NCBI GenBank assembly: GCA_017463245.1
Contig: JAFTPN010000072.1
Location: forward strand, 1 to 64,000
Source of the DNA: Clostridia bacterium
GTDB taxonomy: Bacteria; Bacillota; Clostridia; Christensenellales; Aristaeellaceae
Length of the DNA: 64,000 nt
Direction: 5' to 3'
Every line of letters begins with the position of its first letter. Position 1 is the first letter of the stretch. Of this stretch, positions 7,089-15,240 are shown in pieces. Made by a program: the position numbers and the translations under genes. The notes beneath the pieces were generated by a model. The model was not told the DNA's origin and did no database searches. It saw only the letters and a program-made list of their open reading frames with translations.

Positions 7089-8210
7089 TCAGATATTTTC
7101 CATTTCCACGCAGCGGAGGTAACGCCCTTCACCCAGCACATGATTGGGCTGCGCCACCAGGCCACATTGAACCAGCTGCTCGTTGATCTGCCCGAAGAGA
7201 ATGTGATAGACCTCGTTGGCCAAATCGGCGGACGCAACGCCATGGCGGATGGCGGTGAGCTGGTTGCAGGTGGCGAGTTCTGCGAGCACGGTGCGGAGCT
7301 CAGGCATGAGCAGCGGCGCAACGAGAGCATCCAGCTGCTGCTGGAAGGTTTCGTATTCGGTGGCGGTGTAAACAGGCACACAGGGGCGAGCTTGCTCCGT
7401 GTAGCCAAAGTGCTGGAAGATGGTGCGCCATTCATCGGAGAGCGTGTGGCCTGCCATCAGACGCAGCCATTGGCGGCCAGCCTCTTCGCGCAGTTCGGGC
7501 AGGGAGGCGGGAAGAAGCGCATCCAGGGGCGTATCCTGCAACGCCGGGCGATTGGTGCTGCGGCAAACAAACCAACGGTAGAAATCGCGGCGCAGCCCGT
7601 CGCTGTCGCCAAAAGAGACGAAGGTGCAGCTATCTGTACGCAGGCGGTTGAAGGAGCAGAGCAGCAGGTCGCTGAACTGGTTGAGGGCTGGGGTGTCCTC
7701 GTAGAGAATGGTGAGGCAATTGGCGCCTGTGGGCAGCGGCTTGCTGGTGGTGACCAGGCCGCTTGCTTCCAGGTGATCGAACATGGCGCCGTCCATCACT
7801 CCGCCGCAAAGCATATGGTAAAGGTGGCGCTGGGGTGAAAAGCCATCCTGTTTGCTGGCTACGATGGCGTTCAGCTGGGCGCTGTGCTGCATCAGAATGT
7901 CGGCAAGGCGCTGGGCGTGGCGGGTGGTCATGGAGGCCAGGGTTTGCCGATCACCGTCGAGGATGATGGGACAGTCGAAGTACAGGCGTTTGCCTTCGCT
8001 GCGCAGAACGCCGGTGGCGATTAGATGGGTCGCGGCATCTGCTTCAACAGCTGGCAACTGCATTGTGCTGATTTTGCCGGGTGAAGCGCTGGCGATGCGG
8101 GCGAGAAGGTCATCAGCGCCGGGCATCAAAAGAGCCTGCCGGGGATGGATGATGTTCCCCGGCAGGTCGGTGATATCGGTTCCGTCAAAGAAGAAACTGT
8201 GGAATTGCAT
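7089..8210 (-). CDS. Protein of unknown function, 373 residues
   Basis: Not recognised. The protein is probably cytosolic (no signal peptide or membrane segment) and looks largely helical, with many Leu/Ala-rich stretches in its second half. The first 60 residues (FFFDGTDITDLPGN, HPRQALLMPG) are more strand-like and do not match a family I can name. The ATG lies only 3 bases after the icd stop, so it is almost surely co-transcribed with icd and translated by reinitiation, as no strong ribosome binding site is visible. Codon use matches its neighbours. Function should not be inferred from the icd linkage alone. Confidence 0.75.
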   Translation of the reverse strand: MQFHSFFFDGTDITDLPGNIIHPRQALLMPGADDLLARIASASPGKISTMQLPAVEADAATHLIATGVLRSEGKRLYFDCPIILDGDRQTLASMTTRHAQRLADILMQHSAQLNAIVASKQDGFSPQRHLYHMLCGGVMDGAMFDHLEASGLVTTSKPLPTGANCLTILYEDTPALNQFSDLLLCSFNRLRTDSCTFVSFGDSDGLRRDFYRWFVCRSTNRPALQDTPLDALLPASLPELREEAGRQWLRLMAGHTLSDEWRTIFQHFGYTEQARPCVPVYTATEYETFQQQLDALVAPLLMPELRTVLAELATCNQLTAIRHGVASADLANEVYHILFGQINEQLVQCGLVAQPNHVLGEGRYLRCVEMENI

Positions 8211-8213
8211 GGC

Positions 8214-9410
8214 TTAGTTCAGTCGGTCGGCAATGGCCTGCAGGAACTGCTTGGTGTACACGGGGGTAGCTTCGCCCTCGTACATAATGGCCAGGTCGTT
8301 GGTCATGATGCCGGATTCGATGGTGTCGATGGTGGCCTTCTCCAGCTTGTCGGCAAAGGCGCACAGGTCGGGCAGGTTGTCCATTTCGCCGCGCTTGCGC
8401 AGGGCGCCGCTCCAGGCGAAGATGGTGGCCACTGGGTTGGTGCCGGTCTGCTCGCCCTTCAGGTGGCGGTAGTAGTGGCGGGTCACGGTGCCGTGGGCGG
8501 CCTCGTATTCATACTTGCCGTCGGGGGAGACCAGCACGCTGGTCATCATGGACAGGGAGCCGAAAGCGGTGGCGATCATGTCGCTCATCACGTCGCCGTC
8601 GTAGTTCTTGCAAGCCCAGATGAAGCCGCCCTTGGAGCGTACCACGCGGGCCACGGCGTCGTCGATGAGGGTGTAGAAATACTCGATACCGGCAGCCTCA
8701 AAGGCGGCCTTGTAGTCCTTGTCGTAGATCTCCTGGAAGATGTCCTTGAAGTTGTGGTCGTAGGTCTTGCTGATGGTGTCCTTGGTGGAGAACCACAGAT
8801 CCTGCTTGACGCTCAGGGCATACTGGAAGCAGGCATGGGCGAAGGAGGCGATGGATGCATCGATGTTATGCACACCCTGCAGGATGCCAGGCCCCTTGAA
8901 GTTGAACACCGTCTGGCGGATCTCCTGGCCATCCTCGCCGGTAAAGACCAGCTCAGCCTTGCCAGCGCCGGGAACCTTGATCTCCACATTGCGGTACACA
9001 TCGCCATAGGCATGGCGGGCGATGGTGATGGGCTTTTCCCAGGTGCGCACGGTGGGGGACACGCCCTTGACCAGAATGGGGGCGCGGAACACGGTGCCGT
9101 CCAGCATGGCGCGGATGGTGCCGTTGGGGCTCTTCCACATTTCATGCAGGTTATACTCCGTCATGCGCTGGGCATTGGGGGTAATGGTGGCGCACTTCAC
9201 GGCCACGCCATACTTCTTGGTGGCGTTGGCGCTGTCGATGGTCACCTGATCACCCGTAGCGTCGCGGTTGGGCAGACCCAGGTCATAATACTCGGTCTTC
9301 AGGTCAACGAAGGGGAGAATCAGCATATCCTTGATATCCGCCCAGAGGATTCGGGTCATCTCGTCGCCGTCCATTTCCACCAGGGGCGTGGTCATCTGAA
9401 TTTTCTGCAT
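8214..9410 (-). CDS. icd: NADP-dependent isocitrate dehydrogenase (eukaryote-like dimeric type)
   Basis: Converts isocitrate to 2-oxoglutarate and CO2 with reduction of NADP. The 398 residues start with [17 protein letters not shown], typical of subfamily II enzymes, and contain [17 protein letters not shown], the substrate and metal region with Asp residues around DDAVARVV, and [13 protein letters not shown] near the C terminus. The ATG at 9410 has AGGAG nine bases upstream; longer upstream frames lie in the intergenic promoter region. It is the first gene of a minus-strand unit with the unknown protein and the SH3 protein. It supplies 2-oxoglutarate for glutamate synthesis, upstream of arginine production. 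Confidence 0.95.
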   Translation of the reverse strand: MQKIQMTTPLVEMDGDEMTRILWADIKDMLILPFVDLKTEYYDLGLPNRDATGDQVTIDSANATKKYGVAVKCATITPNAQRMTEYNLHEMWKSPNGTIRAMLDGTVFRAPILVKGVSPTVRTWEKPITIARHAYGDVYRNVEIKVPGAGKAELVFTGEDGQEIRQTVFNFKGPGILQGVHNIDASIASFAHACFQYALSVKQDLWFSTKDTISKTYDHNFKDIFQEIYDKDYKAAFEAAGIEYFYTLIDDAVARVVRSKGGFIWACKNYDGDVMSDMIATAFGSLSMMTSVLVSPDGKYEYEAAHGTVTRHYYRHLKGEQTGTNPVATIFAWSGALRKRGEMDNLPDLCAFADKLEKATIDTIESGIMTNDLAIMYEGEATPVYTKQFLQAIADRLN

Positions 9411-9542
9411 GGGGATCGCTCCTTTTACAGGATAATATTTTGTATACAACGCTATCATTTTACAAGAGGAACCCCAAGGATGCAAGGCTTTGAACAGCAA
9501 AAGAACAGCAGAGCGAAAGATTAGAATTTGATAAGATTTCTG

Positions 9543-9567
9543 ATATACCTTGACAGGTGAGGTATAT
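9543..9567. promoter_or_regulatory. Candidate PadR operator overlapping the -35 box
   Basis: The inverted repeat ATATACCT (9543-9550) and AGGTATAT (9560-9567) has a 9-base gap and straddles the -35 hexamer at 9550-9555. Position and symmetry fit an autorepression site for the PadR protein encoded just downstream. It could instead, or also, affect the divergent icd promoter. Confidence 0.55.
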
Positions 9568-9578
9568 TTGTGTAAAAT
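9550..9578 (+). promoter_or_regulatory. Promoter of the padR operon
   Basis: Consensus -35 TTGACA (9550-9555), 17-bp spacer, -10 TAAAAT (9573-9578) just 20 bp before the padR start. Confidence 0.75.
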
Positions 9579-9597
9579 GTATATCGGAGGTGAGGAA

Positions 9598-9930
9598 ATG
9601 GCATTGACGGCAGATATCCTCAGAGGATATACGGATACCATTATTCTTCGTCAGCTGGCCGATGGGGACAGCTATGGCTACCAGATCAACAAAAAGGTGG
9701 CGGAGATCAGCGGCGGCGATTTTGAACTGAAGGAAGCCACGCTGTACACCGCCTTCCGCAGGCTGGAAAACGCAGGGCTGATCCGCTCCTACTGGGGCGA
9801 CGAAATGAGCGGCGCACGGCGGCGCTATTACTCCCTGACGGACGCAGGCCTGGAGCGGCTGACGCAGGACTGCGAAACCTGGAAGCAGACAAGATCGCTG
9901 ATCGATCAATTATTGGAGGAAGTACGATGA
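9598..9930 (+). CDS. PadR family transcriptional regulator
   Basis: A 110-residue winged-helix regulator: the family core ([21 protein letters not shown], then [20 protein letters not shown] and the wing [12 protein letters not shown], written here in parts) spans almost the whole protein. PadR proteins usually repress their own operon and are released by a ligand. The ATG at 9598 is chosen over upstream frames because GGAGGTGA (9586-9593) precedes it. The stop overlaps the next start (ATGA), coupling it to the DUF4097 protein. A palindrome at 9543-9567 in the promoter is the likely binding site. Confidence 0.93.
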   Translation: MALTADILRGYTDTIILRQLADGDSYGYQINKKVAEISGGDFELKEATLYTAFRRLENAGLIRSYWGDEMSGARRRYYSLTDAGLERLTQDCETWKQTRSLIDQLLEEVR

Positions 9931-11066
9931 ACGCAACGGTTGCACGCATTGTGGAGATCATGTTTCAGAATACCCAGATGTCCGACGAGGTGCAGGCTCT
10001 GAAGGACGAGGTGATGAACAACTGCCAGGAGCGCTATCAGGATATGATCGCCCGTGGCATGAACGAGGACGAGGCCATTGCTGCGGTGGTGGACAGCCTG
10101 AAGGGCATGGAGGAAGTCATTGCTGAGTATCCCCGCAAGGGCGGCTATGAGCCCGCTTATGATGAGGACGAGGATACCGACAAGGATTTGGTGTTCGATC
10201 CCCAGCAGGTGAAGCGGGTGAGCGTTCTGCTGACCTCGGACGACATCAACTTCGAGGCCTCGGACGATGATCTCATCCATGTGTACTATGACAAGGAAGA
10301 AATGCCCAACCTGGTGGTGGCCGCCAACGGCAGCACGCTGAAGATCGAGCGGGACAACAAGGCCGAGATGCGGATGGAGAAGAATCAGACCATGGAAGGG
10401 ATCGACCATGAGTGGAACAGCTTCTCCGACCTGATGAACGGCATTAAGAAGATGATGGGCAGCATCAAGGTGAACTTCCAGTATGGCGGTGGCGGCGAGG
10501 TGACCATTGCCCTGCCGCAGGAATACGCCATCGCCGTGGAGATCCGTGCCACCAGCGGCGACGTGGACGTGGACGATGTGACCCTCAGCGAGATCCTGGT
10601 GGAGACCACCAGCGGCGATGTGGACATCACCCTGGACGAGGACAAGCAGCCGCAAAGCATCCGCGTGAAGGGCTCCAGCGGTGATGTGGACGTGAATGCT
10701 TCCACGCCCAGGCTGACCATCCAGACGGTGAGCGGCGATGTGGAGTACAATGGCGATTGCCCGGATATCAGCGTGATCACGGTCAGCGGCGATGCGCAGA
10801 TCGATGGCGCCATGCAGCAGGTGAACCTGAAGTCCGTCAGCGGTGACATTGGCCTGCGGGTGGAAAGCGATACCCTGCGGAATGTGACCTGCAACACCAC
10901 CAGCGGCGATCTGACCATTCATCTGCCTGCCAGCCTGCAGGGTCAGGTGGGTGTGCGGATGCAGACGGTGAGCGGCGGCAAGCACAATCGCTATGGCGAG
11001 GCGCTGGGTGCGCCGGTGGCCTGGGTGAATGCCCATAGCGTTTCCGGCGACGTTACGGTGTGCTGA
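9927..11066 (+). CDS. DUF4097 domain protein with N-terminal permease-prefix-like domain
   Basis: A 379-residue protein without a signal peptide or membrane segment. Residues 1-70 form a helical domain (SDEVQALKDEVMNNCQERYQ, ...DEDEAIAAVVDSLKGMEEV) resembling the prefix found in PadR-linked membrane proteins. Residues about 200-379 repeat the pattern T/S-S-G-D-V/I roughly every 20-25 residues (at least seven copies), the mark of the DUF4097 right-handed beta-solenoid. Its role is unknown; it is commonly paired with PadR regulators, as here, and may be part of an envelope-stress or surface-sensing response. It is followed by a small membrane protein 14 bp downstream. Confidence 0.82.
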   Translation: MNATVARIVEIMFQNTQMSDEVQALKDEVMNNCQERYQDMIARGMNEDEAIAAVVDSLKGMEEVIAEYPRKGGYEPAYDEDEDTDKDLVFDPQQVKRVSVLLTSDDINFEASDDDLIHVYYDKEEMPNLVVAANGSTLKIERDNKAEMRMEKNQTMEGIDHEWNSFSDLMNGIKKMMGSIKVNFQYGGGGEVTIALPQEYAIAVEIRATSGDVDVDDVTLSEILVETTSGDVDITLDEDKQPQSIRVKGSSGDVDVNASTPRLTIQTVSGDVEYNGDCPDISVITVSGDAQIDGAMQQVNLKSVSGDIGLRVESDTLRNVTCNTTSGDLTIHLPASLQGQVGVRMQTVSGGKHNRYGEALGAPVAWVNAHSVSGDVTVC

Positions 11067-11080
11067 TAAGGAGGAAGAGT

Positions 11081-11353
11081 ATGTTGCAATATGTAGTGGA
11101 AGCGGCTCGGCTTTTACTTCCGGGCTTGGGCTGCGGCTTTCTGATCTTCTCCGTGGTGCAGGGCTTTGCACAGCCCTGGTGGAGCCTTGGACTGCTATGC
11201 TGCGTGCTGGGCGTGGTGCTGAACTTCAACCTGATTCCTATCCCCAGCAAGCTGCGCACGCGGAACAAGGTGATGCATGTGCTGGAAAGGGTATTGCCCT
11301 GGGTAACGCTGGCGATGGTGATCATCACCCTGGTGGTGAGTATCCTGCGGTAA
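11081..11353 (+). CDS. Small membrane protein of the padR operon, unknown function
   Basis: A 90-residue hydrophobic protein with three likely transmembrane segments (about 10-30, 31-50 and 68-88) and a short basic loop (PSKLRTRNK) between the last two. It is not recognised as a named family. AAGGAGG at 11068-11074 fixes the start. It lies 14 bp after the DUF4097 gene and before a strong terminator, so it is the last member of the padR operon, perhaps the membrane partner of the DUF4097 protein. Confidence 0.75.
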   Translation: MLQYVVEAARLLLPGLGCGFLIFSVVQGFAQPWWSLGLLCCVLGVVLNFNLIPIPSKLRTRNKVMHVLERVLPWVTLAMVIITLVVSILR

Positions 11354-11360
11354 TCCATAG

Positions 11361-11386
11361 AAGTGACCGTTCGCGGTCACTTTTTT
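11361..11386 (+). terminator. Terminator after the padR operon
   Basis: Stem AAGTGACCG/CGGTCACTT (11361-11369 with 11374-11382), loop TTCG, and a T run to 11386. Confidence 0.92.
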
Positions 11387-11446
11387 GTATGCGTTGAAAA
11401 GAAATTGCGCAATCTATCACCATCCTGAATGATTGTTGGAGGCGTT

Positions 11447-12067
11447 ATGTCAGTCGGAATGATAGTCTTGACGGTGGTAGCCGTGCTGATCTTCTTTGGC
11501 GTTTTGCAGCGGGTGCTGGACAGAATGCATCTCACAGACAGAATGGCCTTGCTGCTGGTGGCAGCCATGTTTGTGGGCACGCTGCTGCCCAATGTGGAGC
11601 TGGGGATGGTGGAACTGAGCATCGGCGGGGCGGTGATCCCCCTGGGCGTGTGCGTATATCTCTTCGTGAAAGCTGATGAAGGCAAGGAACGGCTGCGGGC
11701 AGCTATTGGTGCGCTGGTGACCGGCGGGGCGGTGTATGCCCTATCTGTTCTGCTGCCGGATGAACCGGAGGAAATGTTTATGGATCCAAACCTGCCCTAT
11801 GGGCTTGTGGGCGGTGTTGTGGCGTGGCTGCTGGGGCGCAGCAGACGGGGTGCGTTCATCTGCGGCGTGGTGGGGGTGATCCTTGCAGACGTGGCCACAG
11901 CCGTGGTGAACTGGAGTCAGGGTATCCACCAGCAACTGGTTCTGGGCGGCGCAGGCATTGCGGACACGGTGGTCATCAGCGGCGTGCTGGCGGTGCTGCT
12001 GGCGGAGCTGGTAGGTGAAGTGGTAGAACGCATGGCGCGCAGACGAAAGGAGGGAAGCGAGGCATGA
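11447..12067 (+). CDS. DUF1614 family integral membrane protein
   Basis: A 206-residue polytopic membrane protein with about six hydrophobic segments. The stretch NVELGMVELSIGGAVIPLGV and the later VSGVLAVLLAEL-type helix fit the DUF1614 family of Firmicutes, whose function is not known. The ATG at 11447 follows TTGGAGG; an earlier in-frame ATG at 11429 lacks a site. It overlaps the next gene by ATGA. Linkage to spoIIP suggests a sporulation or cell-envelope role, though that is inference from context only. Confidence 0.8.
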   Translation: MSVGMIVLTVVAVLIFFGVLQRVLDRMHLTDRMALLLVAAMFVGTLLPNVELGMVELSIGGAVIPLGVCVYLFVKADEGKERLRAAIGALVTGGAVYALSVLLPDEPEEMFMDPNLPYGLVGGVVAWLLGRSRRGAFICGVVGVILADVATAVVNWSQGIHQQLVLGGAGIADTVVISGVLAVLLAELVGEVVERMARRRKEGSEA

Positions 12068-13200
12068 GAAAGCTGCTGATTGCGCTGTTCCTGCTGCTGC
12101 CCCTGGTGGCGCAGGCGGAGGAAGAAGTGTGGACGATCGTCACCGAGGACGGTGTGCGGCTGACACAGGTGTGTTATGAGCCGGAGACTGGCGATGAGTA
12201 TATCGCCGGAGATAACCGGATGTATGAGATCATCCGGATCGATGGGGAAACCGCGGTGGCTGCTCAGCGGGGCAGCGTGGAGATGCCGGATGTGAGCTGG
12301 CTGGATGCCGATGCGGCGCTGCCGGTAAGCGCCTTGGGGGAAAGGCTGATCGCCCTGTACTGCACCCACAGCGACGAGAGCTATGAGCCATCGGACGGCA
12401 AGTACAGCGACGAGGAGCGCGGGTCGATCTATCAGATTGCGAAAGCGTTGGGGGATGAACTGGAGGACAAGGGGGCGAAAGCAGAGGTTGCGGACACGCT
12501 GCACCATCCCCATGATGCAGGTGCATACCGTCGCTCGCGGCAGACGGCGGTGCAGCTGCTGAAGTCCATGCCGGACGCGCTGCTGGACATCCACAGGGAC
12601 GGTATTCCCGATCCGGATGAGTATGCGGTGACCATTGCCGGGAAGCCTTGCTCCAAGGTGCGGCTGCTGGTGGGCAGGGGCAACCAGAACATGGCGGTGA
12701 ACAAGGAATTTGCCTTGAAGATCAAGGCGGTGGCAGACCGGGTGTATCCGGGCTTGATCAAGGACATCTACATGGGCAAGGGAACGTACAACCAGGATCT
12801 GGCGCCCCACAGCATCCTGCTGGAATGCGGCACCTACACCCTTGAGAAGGAAAAAGTGCTGACCAGTATGCCCATGATGGCCGACGTGATCTACCGCACG
12901 ATGTACGGCGGCGTGACGGGCTCTGCTGGCACCAGCGATGTGCGCGGCAGCAGCCGGGAGCAGGCGGGCGGCATCACCCAGGGCGAATCGGATGTGCCCA
13001 TGGCCGATAGCAACACGGGCGCGGGCAGCGGTATTCTGTGGGTGGTGGGCATCGCGGTGGTGGGTGCGATTGTGTATGGCGTTGTGGCGACTGGCTCCGC
13101 CAAAGGCGGCATGAGGAAGGCTGGGCGCAACCTGCATGAAATGACCGGCGGCCTGGTGGGCAAGAAGCCGGAGGATGGAGAAGAACCGCCGCACAGCTAA
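12064..13200 (+). CDS. spoIIP: Stage II sporulation protein P (SpoIIP-like amidase/endopeptidase)
   Basis: SpoIIP degrades septal peptidoglycan during engulfment of the forespore. The 378-residue protein has a signal peptide (residues 1-18), then the SpoIIP catalytic domain: LYCTHSDESYEPSDG (about 98-112), DAGAYRRSR, LDIHRDGIP (about 173-181), LLVGRGNQN and the C-terminal PHSILLECG. His and Glu residues in these motifs are those expected to bind zinc. Unlike Bacillus SpoIIP, which has an N-terminal anchor, this one carries a transmembrane segment near the C terminus (about 322-343) followed by a basic tail, so it may be anchored at that end. It overlaps the DUF1614 gene by four bases. Confidence 0.88.
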   Translation: MRKLLIALFLLLPLVAQAEEEVWTIVTEDGVRLTQVCYEPETGDEYIAGDNRMYEIIRIDGETAVAAQRGSVEMPDVSWLDADAALPVSALGERLIALYCTHSDESYEPSDGKYSDEERGSIYQIAKALGDELEDKGAKAEVADTLHHPHDAGAYRRSRQTAVQLLKSMPDALLDIHRDGIPDPDEYAVTIAGKPCSKVRLLVGRGNQNMAVNKEFALKIKAVADRVYPGLIKDIYMGKGTYNQDLAPHSILLECGTYTLEKEKVLTSMPMMADVIYRTMYGGVTGSAGTSDVRGSSREQAGGITQGESDVPMADSNTGAGSGILWVVGIAVVGAIVYGVVATGSAKGGMRKAGRNLHEMTGGLVGKKPEDGEEPPHS

Positions 13201-13206
13201 AGAAAG

Positions 13207-13231
13207 AGCCGGACAGCTTTTCTGTCCGGCT
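13207..13231. terminator. Hairpin between convergent spoIIP and ABC permease genes
   Basis: A 10-bp stem AGCCGGACAG/CTGTCCGGCT (13207-13216 with 13222-13231) with a 5-base loop. T-rich sequence follows on the minus strand (CTTTCTTT), less on the plus strand, so it acts mainly on the minus-strand transporter operon. Confidence 0.75.
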
Positions 13232-13237
13232 TATGTG

Positions 13238-14164
13238 TTATTGCGCCAATTTCTTTTTGCGGCGTTCGGTGCGCCACACCACCAGCACCATCATCAGCAC
13301 GGTGCCGAGGTAGGGGAAGATGGAGGTCAGCGCCGAGGAAATGCCCACGGACTGCAGGCGCATGCCCAGAGCATCGATGAAGCCAAAGAGCAGCGCGGCC
13401 AGGAACACCTTGGGCGGGTTGGCCCGGCCGAAGATCACGCAGGCAAAGGCGATGTAGCCGCGGGAGTTGGACATATTCTCGCTGAAGGTGGAGAGATAGC
13501 CCAGCGCCAGGTGCGCGCCCGCCAGGGTGGAGAGCATGCCGCACAGCAGCGATGCCAGGTACTGCATCTTTTCCGGGCTGCGGCCAGCGGAGCGCAGGGA
13601 CTGGGGATGCTCGCCGGAGGCGCGGAGCCAGAAGCCCAGGGGCGTGTGGTAGATCAGCAGCCAGCACACCAGCACCAGCACCCAGGAGACATACACCAGC
13701 AGCGTGTTGTTGTTGAGCAGATCGCCCAGGATGGGGATGCTGTTCAGCCACTCGGCAGAGAGGCGCGGCAGGGTGGACAGATTGCCCTCGGGGGCGTGGA
13801 AGGTGCCGCTCTGACCCGTCAGCGTGCGGAGCAGGAACGTGGTCAGGCCCATGGCAAAGGTGTTCAGCGCTACGCCGATGATGAACTCGTCGCTCTTGAA
13901 CTTGATGACGAACACGCCATAGAACAGCCCCAACAGCAGGCCGATGGCAATGGCGAACACAAGTCCCATCCACCAGCTGCCGCAGACCCAGCTGCCCATC
14001 ACAGCGGAGAAGGCACCGATGAGCATCATGCCCTCCACGCCGATATTGGTCATGCCCACATGGTCGGTCATCAGGCAGCCCAGGGCGCACAGCACCACGG
14101 GGGTAGCGGTGCGCAGCGTATTTTGCAGAAGGCCGATATTGAAGATGGTAGAAAGCTCTGTCAT
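13238..14164 (-). CDS. ABC transporter permease, nucleoside/purine type (second permease)
   Basis: A 308-residue inner-membrane permease of the branched-chain/ribose superfamily (BPD_transp_2), with about eight hydrophobic segments and the cytosolic loop motif GMTNIGVEGMMLIGAF that contacts the ATPase. With a BMP-type binding protein, this family (YufQ/NupQ-like) imports nucleosides or purines. It is the last gene of the operon; its start overlaps the upstream permease stop (ATGA on the minus strand). Confidence 0.9.
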   Translation of the reverse strand: MTELSTIFNIGLLQNTLRTATPVVLCALGCLMTDHVGMTNIGVEGMMLIGAFSAVMGSWVCGSWWMGLVFAIAIGLLLGLFYGVFVIKFKSDEFIIGVALNTFAMGLTTFLLRTLTGQSGTFHAPEGNLSTLPRLSAEWLNSIPILGDLLNNNTLLVYVSWVLVLVCWLLIYHTPLGFWLRASGEHPQSLRSAGRSPEKMQYLASLLCGMLSTLAGAHLALGYLSTFSENMSNSRGYIAFACVIFGRANPPKVFLAALLFGFIDALGMRLQSVGISSALTSIFPYLGTVLMMVLVVWRTERRKKKLAQ

Positions 14165-15240
14165 GCTGCATCTCCCTTCTGCAGCGCTTTGGCTGCCTTT
14201 TTACGGGCGCGGCGTGCCTGGAAAGCAGCGGTGATGCCCTGCTCGGCTGCCATGAAGAAAATGATGATGGACTGGATCAGCACGATCAGCGAGGAGGGGA
14301 TGCTGGCGTTCAGCTCCATGGCCGCGCCGCCGATCTCCATCGCACCGAAGAACAGGCTCATGAGAATGATGCCCACGGGGTTGTAGCGCATGATCATGGC
14401 GACCAGCATACCATCGAAGTAGAACTCGCTGGACACGGACTCGATGAAGCGGCCGTGCAGGCCGAAGATCTCGAACATACCCACCAGGCCGCAGATGGCG
14501 CCAGAGGCTACCATGCTCCACAGCGCCAGCTTGCTGGACTTGATGCCGCTGTACTTGGCAAAGCGCTCGTTTTCGCCGGTGAGCTTCATCTGGAAGCCGG
14601 TGGTGGACTTCTTCATCAGGTACCAGACCACCAGAGCGATGATGGCCGCCAGGAAGATGCTCTCGGTAAGGCTGGAGCGGCGCACGATGCGGGAGAACAT
14701 GAAGGCGGGGTCGATGGCATCGGTGCCGGCAGAAACGCCCTTCTCGGCGGTCTTCAGGGGGCCGTTGGTGAGGAAGGAGCAGAAGTAGATGGCCGCTGAG
14801 TTCAGCATGATGGTGGTGATGACCTCGTTCACCTTCATCTTCACCTTCAGCATGCCAGGGATCCAGGCATAGATGCCGCCCGCCAGCATGGCTGCCAGCA
14901 GGCACAGGGGCACGGCGATCCAGGGGGAGGTGCCGGTGAGCCTTGCGCCCACCCAGGCAGAGGCCATGGCGCCCAGGTACAATTGGCCTTCGCCTCCCAC
15001 GTTGAAGATGCCAGCGTGGGCGGCAATGGCGGTGGCCAGGCCGCACAGGCACAGGGTGGAAGCCTTGGCCAGGGTGTTGGCAGAGGCGCGCTGGGTGCCG
15101 AAGGCACCCTGGAACATGAGGGTGTAGCCCTCGATGGGGTCATGGCCGGACAGCGCCATGATCACGCCGCCGAGAATGAAGGCAGCAGCCACGGCGATGA
15201 ACAGGGAGAGCAGATAGCTCATGTTTTTGCGAAGTTTCAT
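14161..15240 (-). CDS. ABC transporter permease, nucleoside/purine type (first permease)
   Basis: A 359-residue permease (YufP/NupP-like) with about nine transmembrane segments. The coupling loop HAGIFNVGGEGQLYLGAM is the family hallmark, matching the equivalent loop in the second permease, so the two form a heterodimeric channel. Its start overlaps the ATPase stop and its stop overlaps the second permease start, both by ATGA, giving tight stoichiometric coupling. The substrate cannot be told from sequence beyond the nucleoside/purine family. Confidence 0.9.
   Translation of the reverse strand: MKLRKNMSYLLSLFIAVAAAFILGGVIMALSGHDPIEGYTLMFQGAFGTQRASANTLAKASTLCLCGLATAIAAHAGIFNVGGEGQLYLGAMASAWVGARLTGTSPWIAVPLCLLAAMLAGGIYAWIPGMLKVKMKVNEVITTIMLNSAAIYFCSFLTNGPLKTAEKGVSAGTDAIDPAFMFSRIVRRSSLTESIFLAAIIALVVWYLMKKSTTGFQMKLTGENERFAKYSGIKSSKLALWSMVASGAICGLVGMFEIFGLHGRFIESVSSEFYFDGMLVAMIMRYNPVGIILMSLFFGAMEIGGAAMELNASIPSSLIVLIQSIIIFFMAAEQGITAAFQARRARKKAAKALQKGDAA

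Noticed and set aside
8145..9524. A 459-codon plus-strand frame over icd
   Set aside because: Shadow of the minus-strand icd gene, which has full family motifs; the shadow has none.
10540..11050. DNA tandem repeats in the DUF4097 gene
   Set aside because: The recurrence is at protein level (SGD pattern of the solenoid); the DNA between copies diverges, so it is not a simple sequence repeat.
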